Assembly: GCA_000969725.1 (NCBI GenBank)
Contig: JXSR01S022308.1
Direction: 5' to 3' (one strand)
DNA from: Ophiothrix spiculata
Lineage: Eukaryota > Echinodermata > Ophiuroidea > Amphilepidida > Ophiotrichidae
Length of the DNA stretch: 25,906 nucleotides
A program made the position numbers and the translations under genes. This document shows, one piece after another, positions 1 through 12,600 of this stretch. Each line of letters starts with the position of its first letter. The first letter of the stretch is position 1. The notes under the pieces were generated by a model that made no database searches, was not told the DNA's origin, and worked only from the letters and a program-made list of their open reading frames with translations.

Positions 1-224
1 AATAATTTTCAAAACTCTCTTTTTTGGTAAACTTCCTCAATAATTTGGAATACAACATTTTAGGACTTACCCCCATCACAAAAACAATGGCATTTTTGGA
101 ATCCTTGGACAATTTCCTTTCAGAAAATTTATAGTTTTGCTGGGATAATGTCTCAACTTGTCCTGTTACTAAATAGTAGAAATCGGACAAAGCACTCTAA
201 AGTTATAGTCATTTGAGTCAGTGG

Positions 225-938
225 AGGTACCCAATTTGAACGGCTAACAAACTACGCTATTTAGTTTACATGCGTACTGGTAGCAAAGGCTGTTGTCTCT
301 TTCAACATGTTCAATTTTTATGATAGGAACGCCTATGGAAATAAAATAACAAGAAAACAATAGGCTGTTGAATGTGGACTGTGAGATATCGGGTAGCTGG
401 TTGACTTTTGAGGTAATGTTCAGATCTCTCAAAAAAATTCTTCTAATTCGGTTGCTTGTTTTTTGTTGAATCATCTGGATCAGGAGCTTCAAGAGCCTTC
501 CTTGTTTCTGTTATGAAGAGATGCGTGGTCTTTAGCTTAAAACAATATTTCAAATACCTTGAGGTGATCAGACCTGGTTAGCATCCATAAACTATGGGTA
601 AAACAGATGGCGATCTTCAACCGGACTATGAGCCTGATGATACTTAAATAAAATGCCAGTGCTGTTGCTACATTATTGCACCATAGTTTATCTCCTGGCA
701 TTGGTTGTCAGTATAGTGCAGTGATATCTGAAATTACCATCAGTACTTTGATGCATCATTGAATCTTCTTCAGTAGCTCTGCACAATGTGTGCCCGTTTA
801 ATATTTTGAATGCAGAGTCAAGTTCATCAATGCACAATCAATATTTGATAATACCAAGAATACCCATGGCTGTACAGTAAACATGGTAAAGAGTTCATGT
901 TGAAGTAAAGTTGTTCGACATCAAAATTGGGTACCTTT
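225..938. repeat. Possible TIR element, about 0.7 kb
   Basis: gaggtacccaatttga near 225 is mirrored by tcaaaattgggtaccttt ending at 938 (about 15 of 16 positions pair). No clear target-site duplication or transposase is visible between them, so a chance inverted repeat is not excluded. Confidence 0.3.
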
Positions 939-2039
939 ACTTAAACGGCTGTATCTCCTATAGTGTAAAATATACACGCTGTTATGCTCACGCGCTACGC
1001 GCGCTCGATTTTTCGGGTGTGCGCCAACACTCGACTATTGATGCTTTACCAATGCTCTCCTTATAACCTTTAGGAGAGCTTTTTAAAGCTCCCCTGGCTA
1101 TTTAAAGCTGGCTGATTAAAGTTGATAAACATAAACCGATGTCCTGAAATTCCTCTGTTGATTACACTTTAATTTGACTCACCCTGTATAATGCTCAAAT
1201 ATGTTCAACATAATATGATGATCTAACTCTAATTAAATCATCAATTTTCTATAGAATACGCAAGGTTTTCAATCAGGTTCAATAGAAATTATTGTCAAAA
1301 GATTTGATGTCCTGCTATCGATTCGAGTTAGTTTTGGAGAACACCACATCGGCTTCTTTATTTGATTAAATGGGCCTCATAGTTAGATCATTTAGGCCAC
1401 ATTAACAATTTCTGGCAGTGGTATTGCCTATTGGTACTTACCTGAAATTTCTGGCAGTGGTATAATTTGGTACACGAACTGCAAGAAGCAAGCTCTGCAA
1501 TCAAACCTATCGCATAAGTGCACATACTCAATATCCCAAAAAATGATCATATTTATCAAATACGAACTGCAACACTCCGCAAACATGACAAAGGATATAA
1601 AAATACTAAATTTACCTATTATAAACACTTCCCGAAGTTGTTAGTCACACAAAAATGATGTTTGAAAATATGTTTACAAATGGTAACCGATGTAAACAAA
1701 CCAAACATACCGTTTGATTTCTCTGATCCGAACAGTGCGATTTTCATAAATTTAATTAAAAAAGGTTCCTTTCATGAATATGGAAAAAAAGCAAATTCTG
1801 TTTTTTCAAACTACAATTAGTATTTTTCATTTTATGCACAAATTACCGTTATGTGATAGGCTGTAGTACAGCTTGCCTCAAGCCAAAAACGTTTTTTGCC
1901 TTGTGTTTCTTGAGCAAATTGGTACCACTGCCAGAAGCAAGCTCTGCAATCAAACAAAATTGTTTGGCTTGTGTTTCTCGAGCAACATTAAATGAGACTT
2001 CAAGTTCAAAATTTAGCAAAATTAACCATACAACCGGCT

Positions 2040-2072
2040 CGAGTGTGTATTTCCATCTGAAATACACACTCG
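2040..2072. repeat. Perfect 14-bp hairpin
   Basis: cgagtgtgtatttc (2040-2053) and gaaatacacactcg (2059-2072) are exact reverse complements around a 5-base loop. It is isolated in non-coding DNA. Confidence 0.75.
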
Positions 2073-3460
2073 GCATTCCGCAGCACTCACGCTGTAGCCC
2101 TAAGCACAGGCATAAATTTCTGTCGGCTGCAACTCTGATCGCCTTGCATTTTCACTCCAATTTTACATCCCCAGTCCTGCCGGCAGGTCCCTGCTATGCC
2201 TAAACCTTATAAATGGAATGAAATATTTGAAATTGGAAGAGTAAAAAGGAATTTTATTTTAGACAAAAAGATTACTGACCTTGAACTTGAATGTAATGTC
2301 CCTCTTCATGGTGATTGTGACAGCAATTTTTCATTTCCATGATCAGAGTTCAGTATTTCTAGAAACATTGTTCCCTCAAATAGCGTGTGATTGGCTTACA
2401 TAGGCCTATTTATTTCTGTTTATTATTTACATCCAATCACCACCCACGAATTAAGCCTATGAAAATGGGGTCATCGAGGTCATTTTCCTTTGTCGTCTGT
2501 TTTTTGGGGAACAGGTGGAAACAGTATAGTCATGTAGGTATAAATTTTAACCATTGAGTCAATGGAGCCCAGTCAGTCCATATTCATGTAAATCGTATAC
2601 ATGTACTGACAAGTCAGTCTACCAAAAACTCAATATTATTATCTCCTATGCTGCACATGGTTCTTTTCTCAGGTTTTTAGATGGATAATTCCATAGATTA
2701 AAGAAAGAACAGATAGGAAACAGGTCTATTTGCACCCTAAAAATTAGGCTAAGTTAGGGGATTGCGCCACACAGGCTCCATGCCTGGATGCGCGGGTGCA
2801 TAGTGACTGTACTCTATAGCCCGCTACTATTACTTGACTATAACAAAATACGCATCTTATATTTTTCCGCCAAATTGTGCGTAAGCAAGGAACAGCGCTT
2901 GACTGGCTCGATAGCTGTATTCTCAGTCAAATTACCATTCTCTTTCACAAAGTTTCAACTAAAAGCTGTATTGTATCACATCGTAACACCCCCTGGGGGC
3001 GTCCATTACTCAATATACACCCATCATTATGAGACGATAGATGATAGGCAAAACAAGAAATCTTTTCTTTTATTCTCTAATTCGTAACTTTAACTTTCAC
3101 ATTTATAGTTCTTTTCCTACCTAGAGTAAACTAGCCAAGAAATTGATTGGAAAGATAAAAATATCATGATTTATCATCCTTTTGCTAAGATTTCTGTTGG
3201 ACTTGTAAACACACATTTTCAAGTGACATATATGTCTTTAATAGTGCAAAACCATAAAGTTTGTTGTTTTTTTGCATAGCATTTTTAAGCTTTGCACTTG
3301 TGAATTTGGATAGCAAACGACCCGAAACGTGTCACATTTTGCGATGCAATAAAGCTTATGTCGAACACTGGATGGTAAAAGTTTGATGCAAAATCCTAGT
3401 CTATTACTCTGCCCTTAACATTTTGTGATATGCATTTTTTATATATTTGCCATTTTACAG

Positions 3461-3624
3461 ACTCTTATTCGAAGGACCTGTGGTACATTTTTGTAGCTCT
3501 GTACAACAAGCTTTGCACAACAATTCTGCTTTTTTGCAAGATCCAGAGCATCATGGGAACAGTGCCAGATGTTTGGGTTTATTTTGTCTTAATCTATCTG
3601 GTTATTTGTGTCACAGTGTTATTG
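3461..3624 (+). CDS. bmb: bmb exon 1: 5' UTR end, start codon and signal sequence
   Basis: The ATG at 3553 has A at -3 and G at +4, a strong Kozak context. It opens 24 residues: MGTVPDVW followed by a hydrophobic run (VYFVLIYLVICVTVLL), as expected for a signal peptide or signal anchor. The exon ends at 3624 before the donor gtaagt, phase 0. A good acceptor (pyrimidine-rich tract ending ttttacag at 3460) suggests the exon begins at 3461 after a non-coding exon not identified here. If so, 3553 is the first ATG in the exon, which is why I prefer it over the in-frame ATG at 3430. The promoter was not located. Confidence 0.75.
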
Positions 3625-6600
3625 GTAAGTACTATAAGTAGGTACTAGAGATTTTTGGCTAAGTGCCACATTGAGCGTGTATTATCCTTGATCAAGACAT
3701 TGTATCTCACATGATCCTGCTAACTATAACTTAATTCACACTTGATGCAAACGTACTAAGCATGTGCAGTTGGGAGTTTTGAGCAGTTTTGATTGATAAA
3801 TATCAAAATGAAACGTCACTTACCATGCTTACATCAACGCAAATCGACTATAAAAAAGCTGAACTCTCATTGTGTAACTTCCATGTTGTTGGCTGCCGCA
3901 GTGCGTTTGTGTTTTGAATGTGAATTCTATTTATTCGGTGAAAATGATCAGAATTTTGTTTGAATTTGGGTTGAGTATGAATTCTTCATGTGAGTGCAAG
4001 AAAGTTGTATCTGCAATAGCCGCCATTTGTCATTAATTTGGAATGCGCACTGTATAATGGGTCAGGGGCTCTTGAAATGGTTCTTCTGGGTGAACCATTT
4101 CAAGAGCCACTGACATTAGACAGGGAAATTTGAAGGATTTTTCACATTCTAGGGACTACGAATTAAATTAATATGATTTAAAGCAGCCATTGCAGATACG
4201 ACTTTCTTGCACTCACACGACGAATTCAACTTATTATAAAATTAGTACTAGGATTCTTCAATGCAAGGAACTTAAAAGAAGGTTAGGTAACAAGCTTGAA
4301 GTGAGGGGATGCAGCAGTAATAATCCCCTTACTGCAAACTAAGACTGACCAATCAGAAAAAACAATAATGCCTTGAGTTTTCTGTAGTAAAACGCAATAC
4401 AAAATGTCTGAAATTGTAATTGCGGCTGTGGTTCTGTCAATAAAAAGTACATATTATTAATAGTAAATAGTAAGGGGCTGCATCAAATCTCAACCGGCGG
4501 TTGACCGCCCGGAACCGACGGTTCTGGGTGGTTGTTATTGGTCAGACCAATAGCAATCGGTCGGAACCGGCCTTTCCGGACGGTCAACTGCCAGTTAAGT
4601 TTTGAAGTGACCCCTAATAGTAATACTGTAATAGTGGAGTCTGGCCCAAATACAGACTGTTCCCTTTACCTGTATAGAAGCTCTCTCTGGTGTCAAGTAA
4701 TATATCATTTTGTGTAAAAAATAATAAAGGAATTTTTCCTTGCAGTATCATCTGTAAGTTGCACCTAATACGTCGATCCTGGGTTTCCCAACCGGAAATC
4801 AATCTTTACCGAAATTTAATCCCACAATGCACTGATAAAGCATAACGATGCACCCAAATAGGCGTGAAATGGATGCACACTATACCACCCATCCTAAACA
4901 ACAATTCAAATTGCCCGCTTTTAAGTATATGAATTGGAGGAGCTAATGTCACGGCTTATTAGTTTTATAGGCAAAACTGTGTTTGGGCTAATATTTCGGT
5001 AAAGATTGACTTCCGGGTGGAAACCCAGGATCGACGTATTGAACATCAAAGGTGAAGTACACAAATTAAAAACATGACTCAGATTATTAACATCAGTGAT
5101 CATTCTAGTCTAGAATTTATTTTTCCTTGATATTTTCCCCATTCAGACCAATGCAGGTGAGGACTATCCCGAGTACACAGCTCCTGTTGCAAATTATGAC
5201 AATGGAGAAAAACAGTTGACTGAATTACAAAGATTCAGTCAGAATCCTAGGTATGGGAAGTGTTGGACTGGAGCACTCCAGCGTGTACATCAAGGTATGT
5301 ATCATCATCAATATGGGCAGTTTATAGGAGCCTGGTCCAATTGCCTTAACATTTTTTCAAACTTTTTGAGATTTTGGTACCAAAATGTTGCTCATATTTT
5401 TCTCACAATCCATGTGATATTTTACAGCTGAGTTATGTTTGGTTTTGGAGATATAAATGAAAATGTGTTTAATTATGGAAACCATAATTAATTTTACATA
5501 GTAATGTATAGGCGGCTCTGAAATACAAATTTGCCCATAAAATCAAAACGATTTGACCGATTAAGCTGAAATTTGAAATTTAGACCGCTTGAGTGGTCAT
5601 CTTTCATACGAAAGAAATATGAAAATTAAAATTTGAAAAATAGGACCAAGCTCCTTTAAGCTAGTGGGATTGTAGCTACAGTGGAAGGCCTACTGTGCTC
5701 TCAGTTCAAGAGCATACCACTAAAGATTAAAATAAAGGCTAGAGACTATCACATAGCTTAAAAACTCATACATCTTTTGACCTAATTAATTCATTATTTG
5801 TACAATCATGCTCAAAATGCCCAGCTTCTGTTTTTCCCCAGCAAACTTTGCTTGCTACTATCAGGTTAGCAGCAACAATTGGCATAAATTTAGGGTATAT
5901 TCAGGGAGTTTAGTTTTAAGATAGAGTTTAGAAATGAGCATAATTGGTAAGAGGACATACTTGAATTTTCAAATGGGAAAACTCACTGTGATTTCCAAAC
6001 AGTTTCAACAGTCTTTTTCCTCTGTCTTCCTCGGTTAAGTATAATGTTCCATCAAATGTTGCAATCCACTGAGGAAGACTATATCTGGAGAACATAGTGA
6101 GTTTTCTTTTTTGAATTTTTGATATGAAAACCTATGTTTTTATGGACACTCCTAATGAAATTCTCCAATGGTAGAGGAACACTCTATCATACAGCGTGTT
6201 TCTATTAATTATCCTGTATTTATCCGGATAAAATTTAACCACATAATAGTGGTGAGCGTCGAGTTTTTATTAGATTACAGTTTGCGCAAAGTGAACAGGG
6301 TCGAGTGACCTTTACAAAATTGCCGGATAAAAGTTCTTTGACCTAGCTTACCGCAGAGTATTGTGGGACGACAAAGGTCAAATTCGTTTTCAAGATGTAG
6401 CCATAATTTAGCAATTTTTGTAATTTAATTACTGTACTGACTGATAAAGTTCAGTAGCTAAACATTCAGAAAGTACGAGCAGGTCATCCAAGCGACAGGG
6501 GTCAATTTTTTGATCACGTGATATTATTGATTTCCGTTTTTCGTCGGAAAGTGCGATGGCTTCAGTTTCTATTGCCGTCTTGTGGTATTTCTCACCGCTA

Positions 6601-9600
6601 TTATCCTACAAAAAGCAGGATAAATAGCGGCTAAACTTTAGCCGCTACAAAGACAGATAATGGCGGAGAATGCCGGTTTCTATTGAATACTTCTACTCCA
6701 TTAGCCAGTTGCTTCCGGAAAATGATCTTTAATAGAAACAGCCTGATAGTTTGACAGGTGCAGGTATTGTTAGACAGGAGTACTATAATTTAGTTTACAT
6801 CAAAGACAGTTTATATAACACCTAGAAGCAAGGCTAGGCACGAGACCCAAATACCAGAACATGCTTGCCGATTTTGATTTCCGGGACTCGAAAATGCAAA
6901 ATACTAAAAAAATTCTTGATAATTCTACAGGGTGCAAGCAGCTGACAGATGATGAACAAAGTCGCTTAGCATTATCATTTACCACATGTCATCTGGAGAA
7001 AGCAGGTATGAAGAGCTACAGATGTGATGATGGAGAAGATTTAAAGGGTTGCTTGCAGCAGATGGAGGGAGACATTGCCGCATTCAACGCCTACACTGAA
7101 TTCTTTACGCATACTCAGGATATCTGCTTCTTTTTACAGAGTCAGGTTAGTGCATGTATCTTTTCATATTATGTAATGGCATTCTGTTTGTGATACATGG
7201 GCCTTTAGAGTTTTAAAAGCAATCAAAATTAATCAGTCGAATGTTGCAATGTAGGTGTTATGTGCTGTGCTGTTCTGAAATTACCATTCTGAAGCATTTT
7301 TCAGATTAGTTCTGTGTGCTATTCTAAAGTCTCTGCCAGAATTCCTCGGACAAAATCGGTCACGTGACCACTAATTGCAGGGTACGATCGCATTTGTAAA
7401 CAATTGGCCCTGTACTGTGGATGCTTATTTACATCGTCTGAAGAATTGTGACGCCAACTTTAACAAAATACCATACCATTCTGAATAACATTTTCAGATA
7501 AACACTGTGCAATATTTGAAGTAAATATTTGAACTGAATATATTGTTATTGGATTTAAAATTAAAATTCAATGACACATCTCAAAGTCTTGAGCTTAGAC
7601 GTGAGCATGACAATCTTGAAAATATATGCCACAGTGTATTTACTCTAGTCATGCATATCTATTCCTTTGAATGCAGGTTTGGCATGAGCAGACTGAAAAC
7701 ACTGTATCTCGCCTCGCCAAAACTTCTGAGAACGTTGCGGAACAACTTGATGAGAGCAGCAAAATCCAAGAAGAGATGCTAGCCAAACAGACCGATTCTT
7801 TAGAGCAACAAGCAGAAATCCTGAAGAATGAAGAATATCTCAAGGAGTCTTTGAAGGCTAATACCAAAGATATTGAGAGAATATTCAGCGAAATGAAAGA
7901 AAATACAGAGGTAAGCTTACAGATATAAGCTTTTAAGCCTTAATATGGCCATGATAGCAGTGATGTTCCCGAGTCTTGAGTCTTTTTGTTCCCATGAATT
8001 TTGTACATGTGACTCAGATTGAGTCCGATTCACAGGTTGCAATACGACTTTGTTGTGTCAGGTTGTTTTAAGTAGAAACTAATAAAATATGTTGTAAAAC
8101 AAAGACGATGATGAAATCATTTGAATTATTAATATTTGTGTAGAAATTATGATTTATTGATATTTCTACATATTTCTCAATCAGTGCTATGCAGAACTTT
8201 GATCTAATAATATTTGTGCCTTTCTGACCAAATCAGCTGACCAAACAGAGATGCAAGTTTTCAGGAAATTTCACTGAATATGTATTGTTTTCAGGAAATG
8301 TTGTCCTCTGTAAAAGAATAGGAAAAGCGTTCTTTTGTAGGAGATTTTTAAACATTTCAGGAAATTTTGACTTCAGGAACTTGCATCCCTGCCAAATCAA
8401 CCTATTTTTGGAATGAATTTTTGATATTGGCATAATTGTATCCCACTTTTGTATGATAACTTTTCCTTGCATAGTCTGGATCAGTGTTCCTTGTAAAGCC
8501 ATATGGCACGCCAATGGCGCAAGAACCGGGAAAATTTGGTGCAAAAAGGTTTCTGTAAAAAATGTGCAGACAATGCTTATTCTTACTTTTATTTAGCTGA
8601 TTTTCAGCTTCAGCACTTAATTTTGGCACAAATACCTCTTCAACTTTGTCAAAATTAGTCGAATTTGCGCAAGCTTAAAATCAGAAGTGGGAACACTGAT
8701 CTGGATGCTTCGAAGTATTTTTTTCTTGCATGATCGTGATGTACCTTTTGAGAGAATATGAACTCTTTTTATCACAGACATTAATAAATGTACTATTCAT
8801 TAAAACCAGTTGTGTTTTAATTATGGATTTAACAAAACCATTTTGTATCCTCTGTAATTAATAAAATATTTTGTTACAGACCCAACAAGCCCAACTAGAT
8901 GCCACCTTCAATCGTGTGACAGAGATCCAGCGTGTCGTCTTGGGGGAATTCACCTGGTTTAATTCCTTCATCTTCTTTGCCGTCGCTATATTTATATCAT
9001 ATCTGGTGACTTCAACCCCTCGTACTGCTTGTGCTAGACTGCCGGTATTTGCCATCTTAGCTGTGGATTGGGTAGTGGAAAGATTGATATTTGGTGCAAC
9101 CGATTTGGACCAAGTAAGTTCCATGCTTGTATCATATCATTTTATGTTCCAGATTAAACTGTATGACTAATACGTACATTTAAATTATTGTGATAGAGTA
9201 AAATGCATTTGTACTCATTCACAGTAAATTGTGTAAAACTTGTTGGATGCCGATTAAAAGAGTGCTCCAAAATTTCCAAAATACTGTTAAATGTTTCTGC
9301 ACTGAACATAGATTTACAGGGGAGATACAAGACTCGCTACTATTTTTATTCCGGCATGGAGACAAAATCTGGGGTATTCGAGTTTTTGCCGATGATGCAT
9401 CGCATCTTGTCCTAATGCGCAAATATTGAAAATGCGCACACATGCCTTACGTGCAGATAGGCTTATCATTTGCATAAAGTATAAGGTGCACGGTTTGTCT
9501 CTACACGCAACAGAATCTCGGGACTCAGGGTTTATTTGATGAGAACCGAGTGGACCCGAATACCCCCAATTTGAGCTCCATGGCTGACAACGCCATTACA

Positions 9601-12600
9601 TGGGCCGTTATACAAAGTCCAGTATCTCCCCTAAAAATCTATGGCATTGAAACATCTAATTTTTCATGGACTTGGCAAGTTCAAAAACACATTGACAATA
9701 TATCAAAGATGCAGGTTGCCATGTGACAACTAAAACCTAATGTATAACCTAATAACCTGTATTGAGATGTTTTGTGAAAATTATCATTCTACTGAAGGGT
9801 GAGGTTTTATGCCATGGAGTACTATGGAACTACCTCAATTAGTCAATCAGAGATAACAATTCTATTGCGTGATATCTGTGCATCTGGCAGGATTATTATA
9901 TTCTCTGACATAGGACTATCTGGCTAATCAGTTGTTCCAAATTGTACACATTTTAAATCAGATCCTCCTCATCACTTATAAGGCTCTTAACAATCTGGCC
10001 CCGGCGTACATATCCGATCTGCTGACTGTTTATACTCCTGGCTACGCGCTTCGCTCAGCATCCCAACTCCTTCTTGCTCCTCCTGCAGTTCGCGAGGTTT
10101 CAACCATCAACTATGGAAATCGGGCTTTTAGTGTCGCTGCTCCGAAGCTGTGGAACAGTATTCCTGTTACGATGAAGAACGCCAAATCGCTTGCCCAGTT
10201 CAAACGCATGCTGAAGACATATATGTTTCAAAACCCCAATGCATTTTCATGAGCAGACAGCTAGTTATTTGAACGTTGTTGTAAAAAATTGTGCCTTTCT
10301 GACTTTTAGATTTTAGTTTAATGTTTACTTAACTGTTTTTTGTATCTCATTGTTGCCTGGTTTTTAATATATGACCAGCTGCTGGCAGACTTGGTTTTTA
10401 ACTGTCTTTTTGACAAATATTTGTGCTTTTTAACATTTTTGGTATATCATATCGTAGCGTGTAATGTAGTTTTAAACCTTTGTGATATATTCTGTATGAA
10501 TTTGTGTATAATTTTCATGTATTTTTATGTTAGGGCCTATTGATACTTTGTTCTTGTATGCGCTTAGGGATTTTCGTATCAGGCGCTTTTATAAATGCAG
10601 TGTATTATTAGTATTATTATTATATATATTGTAATAGATTAATAGCAATTCAAAATACACTATGTTACATTTTGTGTTATTTTTTCTTCTTTTCCATCCT
10701 ATATTTTGTTTTGTACCCATGATTAGGAGCTGTTATACAACAGAATGTGGATATCACGCCAGGTTTTTTGCTTCATTGCATTCGTAGTTCTTGCCATATG
10801 TGCTTATCGCTTCAAAGATTTTGGGCAAATTAATTACAAATTACTGCTTGACATCAAGAGGCAAAATTCAGAACTTAGGCATAAGCTAGGTAAGTCTTTG
10901 CGCAGATGGTCTATTTCTGACAAAATGAAAATTTTTGCATCAATGCCAGTATAGTCGTATTCCTTTTCTTTTCTTTTTATGTCAATGATGCATCAAATCT
11001 TGTGGTAATGTGTAAATATTGAAACCATGCACATATACTTGGCTACCTGTTTGCCACAAGTTGATTTCCCCTGAAACCATAAACTCTGTAAAACTTGAAG
11101 TATGCTGAGCAATCGGACTGTTACAATATCCATAGCATATCCCTTGTATTCTGCAACATTGTGAATTGGTGGCTTTGTATTGTGTAAGAGACAAGTCAGG
11201 GTTCCAGTTCATTTGAATATTCAGCAAGATTGGGTACGTGGTTATGATTTGAAAAGTATGGACTAATTTACTTCCCCATATGATCATTTTGGTTATGTGC
11301 GTTAATCCGCTGCTTGCTGCATACTTCAAGGTTTATAGATCAGTGGACCCAATAATCAAACCAACCCCATAGCAGACCATCCCATTACTCTAAGCGATGT
11401 CAGCAGTCAGGTATCCACCCTAAAATAATTACATAGGAACTTTTTTGGTGTACACTCGTACAAGTTCATAGATCCTTTAGAAGGTTTTGACCGTCTGAGT
11501 CTTAAAGGTGCATTTACACTGTGATGAATTGGGGGTAACGACAAGCAACGTAGACCTGTGTATTGCAGTTTTGAATTTTACGCCAGTCATCGTTAGTTTA
11601 AGTCAGTTAACACTCACACACGCTGCTAGCCAGGCACACTATCGTTACTATCAGTCGCTTTCAGTTACAACTTTTTGCGTTACCCTCTGTCGAAACAAGT
11701 CATCAAAGTGTAAACGCACCATAAGGACCATTTAGTTAGGAGTTGTTGCCTATAAAGGAGAGGGATGGCCATACAAATTAGCTTGAAAATATCATGGCTT
11801 TGACCCACTGAATCTTTACGGTCATTCAAAAAAGTTATGATGTAGGATGGATTAGTAATCATATTAGCTTGAATAGACATACATCAATAACTTTGTCTTG
11901 CTGAAGCATAAAGGCCATTGAAAACAAGTTTGGGCTTCAAAAGGATAGGTGAAGCTGTACAAATTAGTTAGAATAGACGTACAATCATACCTTTGACCCA
12001 CTGAATCATAAGGGCCATTTAAAGGGAGTTGTAGACTACAAACTGGTAGTGGTGGCTATAGACGAATCCGACCGCGCATGTTGGTTTGTCTCAACCGTGT
12101 GTGGCGCTGTTGCGTCCACCATTGAGGGGGGCCATCGGGGGCCAATTTTGTATACCTTATACGTTGTATATGCGTATCGGTGTTAATTTTCATGGCTGTT
12201 CTAGGGGTTTTTGGTTGTATTTTCTAAAATATTAGATAGTATTTTCATTCGCAATAAAACAAAGCGTTTAGGGAAAAAGTAAATGGGGTTTTTTATGTCG
12301 TGATCAGCGTTTCCGCTAATGCCGTATGGCGCGCCATTGGCGCAGAAACGGTGAAAATTGGCGCAAAGTGTTTCTGAAAATGTGTGAGAAAGATATTTTC
12401 TAGCTTTATTGAGCCAATTTTCAGCCACAGCTCCTGATTTTGGCGTAAGCATCTCTTAAACTTTGTCAAACTTGCTCGAATTGGCGCAAGCTCAAAAACC
12501 TTAGCGGAAACACTCGTTATAGGACCCCGGGATATATAGGCCTACTCATGGAAAGAACTCATGATAGCGAAAGAAGCGCAAATTCTTTGGTGTGAAACAT

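Larger units (their letters stand above)
1..3460. other. Upstream non-coding region
   Basis: No exon is supported. Open frames here (up to 116 codons at 1853-2203) have no recognisable domain and run over repeat sequence. Visible structure: an inverted pair at 225-239 and 921-938, a 23-base direct repeat at 1484-1506 and 1933-1955, a short direct repeat at 1898-1917 and 1966-1985, and a perfect hairpin at 2040-2072. The promoter and any 5' non-coding exon of bmb should lie here, but no TATA box or initiator could be singled out. Confidence 0.5.

Noticed and set aside
1853-2203. 116-codon open frame upstream of bmb, with an opposing minus-strand frame
   Set aside because: No domain or splice signals, overlaps short direct repeats and a hairpin; reads like chance opening of repeat sequence.
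3300-3360. Hammerhead-like or PLE remnant around acccgaaacgtgtcac
   Set aside because: Only the GAAACGT part is present, with no CUGANGA element or inverted partner nearby.
3430-3552. Earlier in-frame ATG for bmb at 3430
   Set aside because: A strong splice acceptor at 3460 lies between it and 3553, and 3553 has a better Kozak context and gives a normal signal sequence at once.
10982-11329. 115-codon minus-strand frame
   Set aside because: Lies over a dispersed repeat that is also found at 20253-20628, where no equivalent frame of that length stays open.
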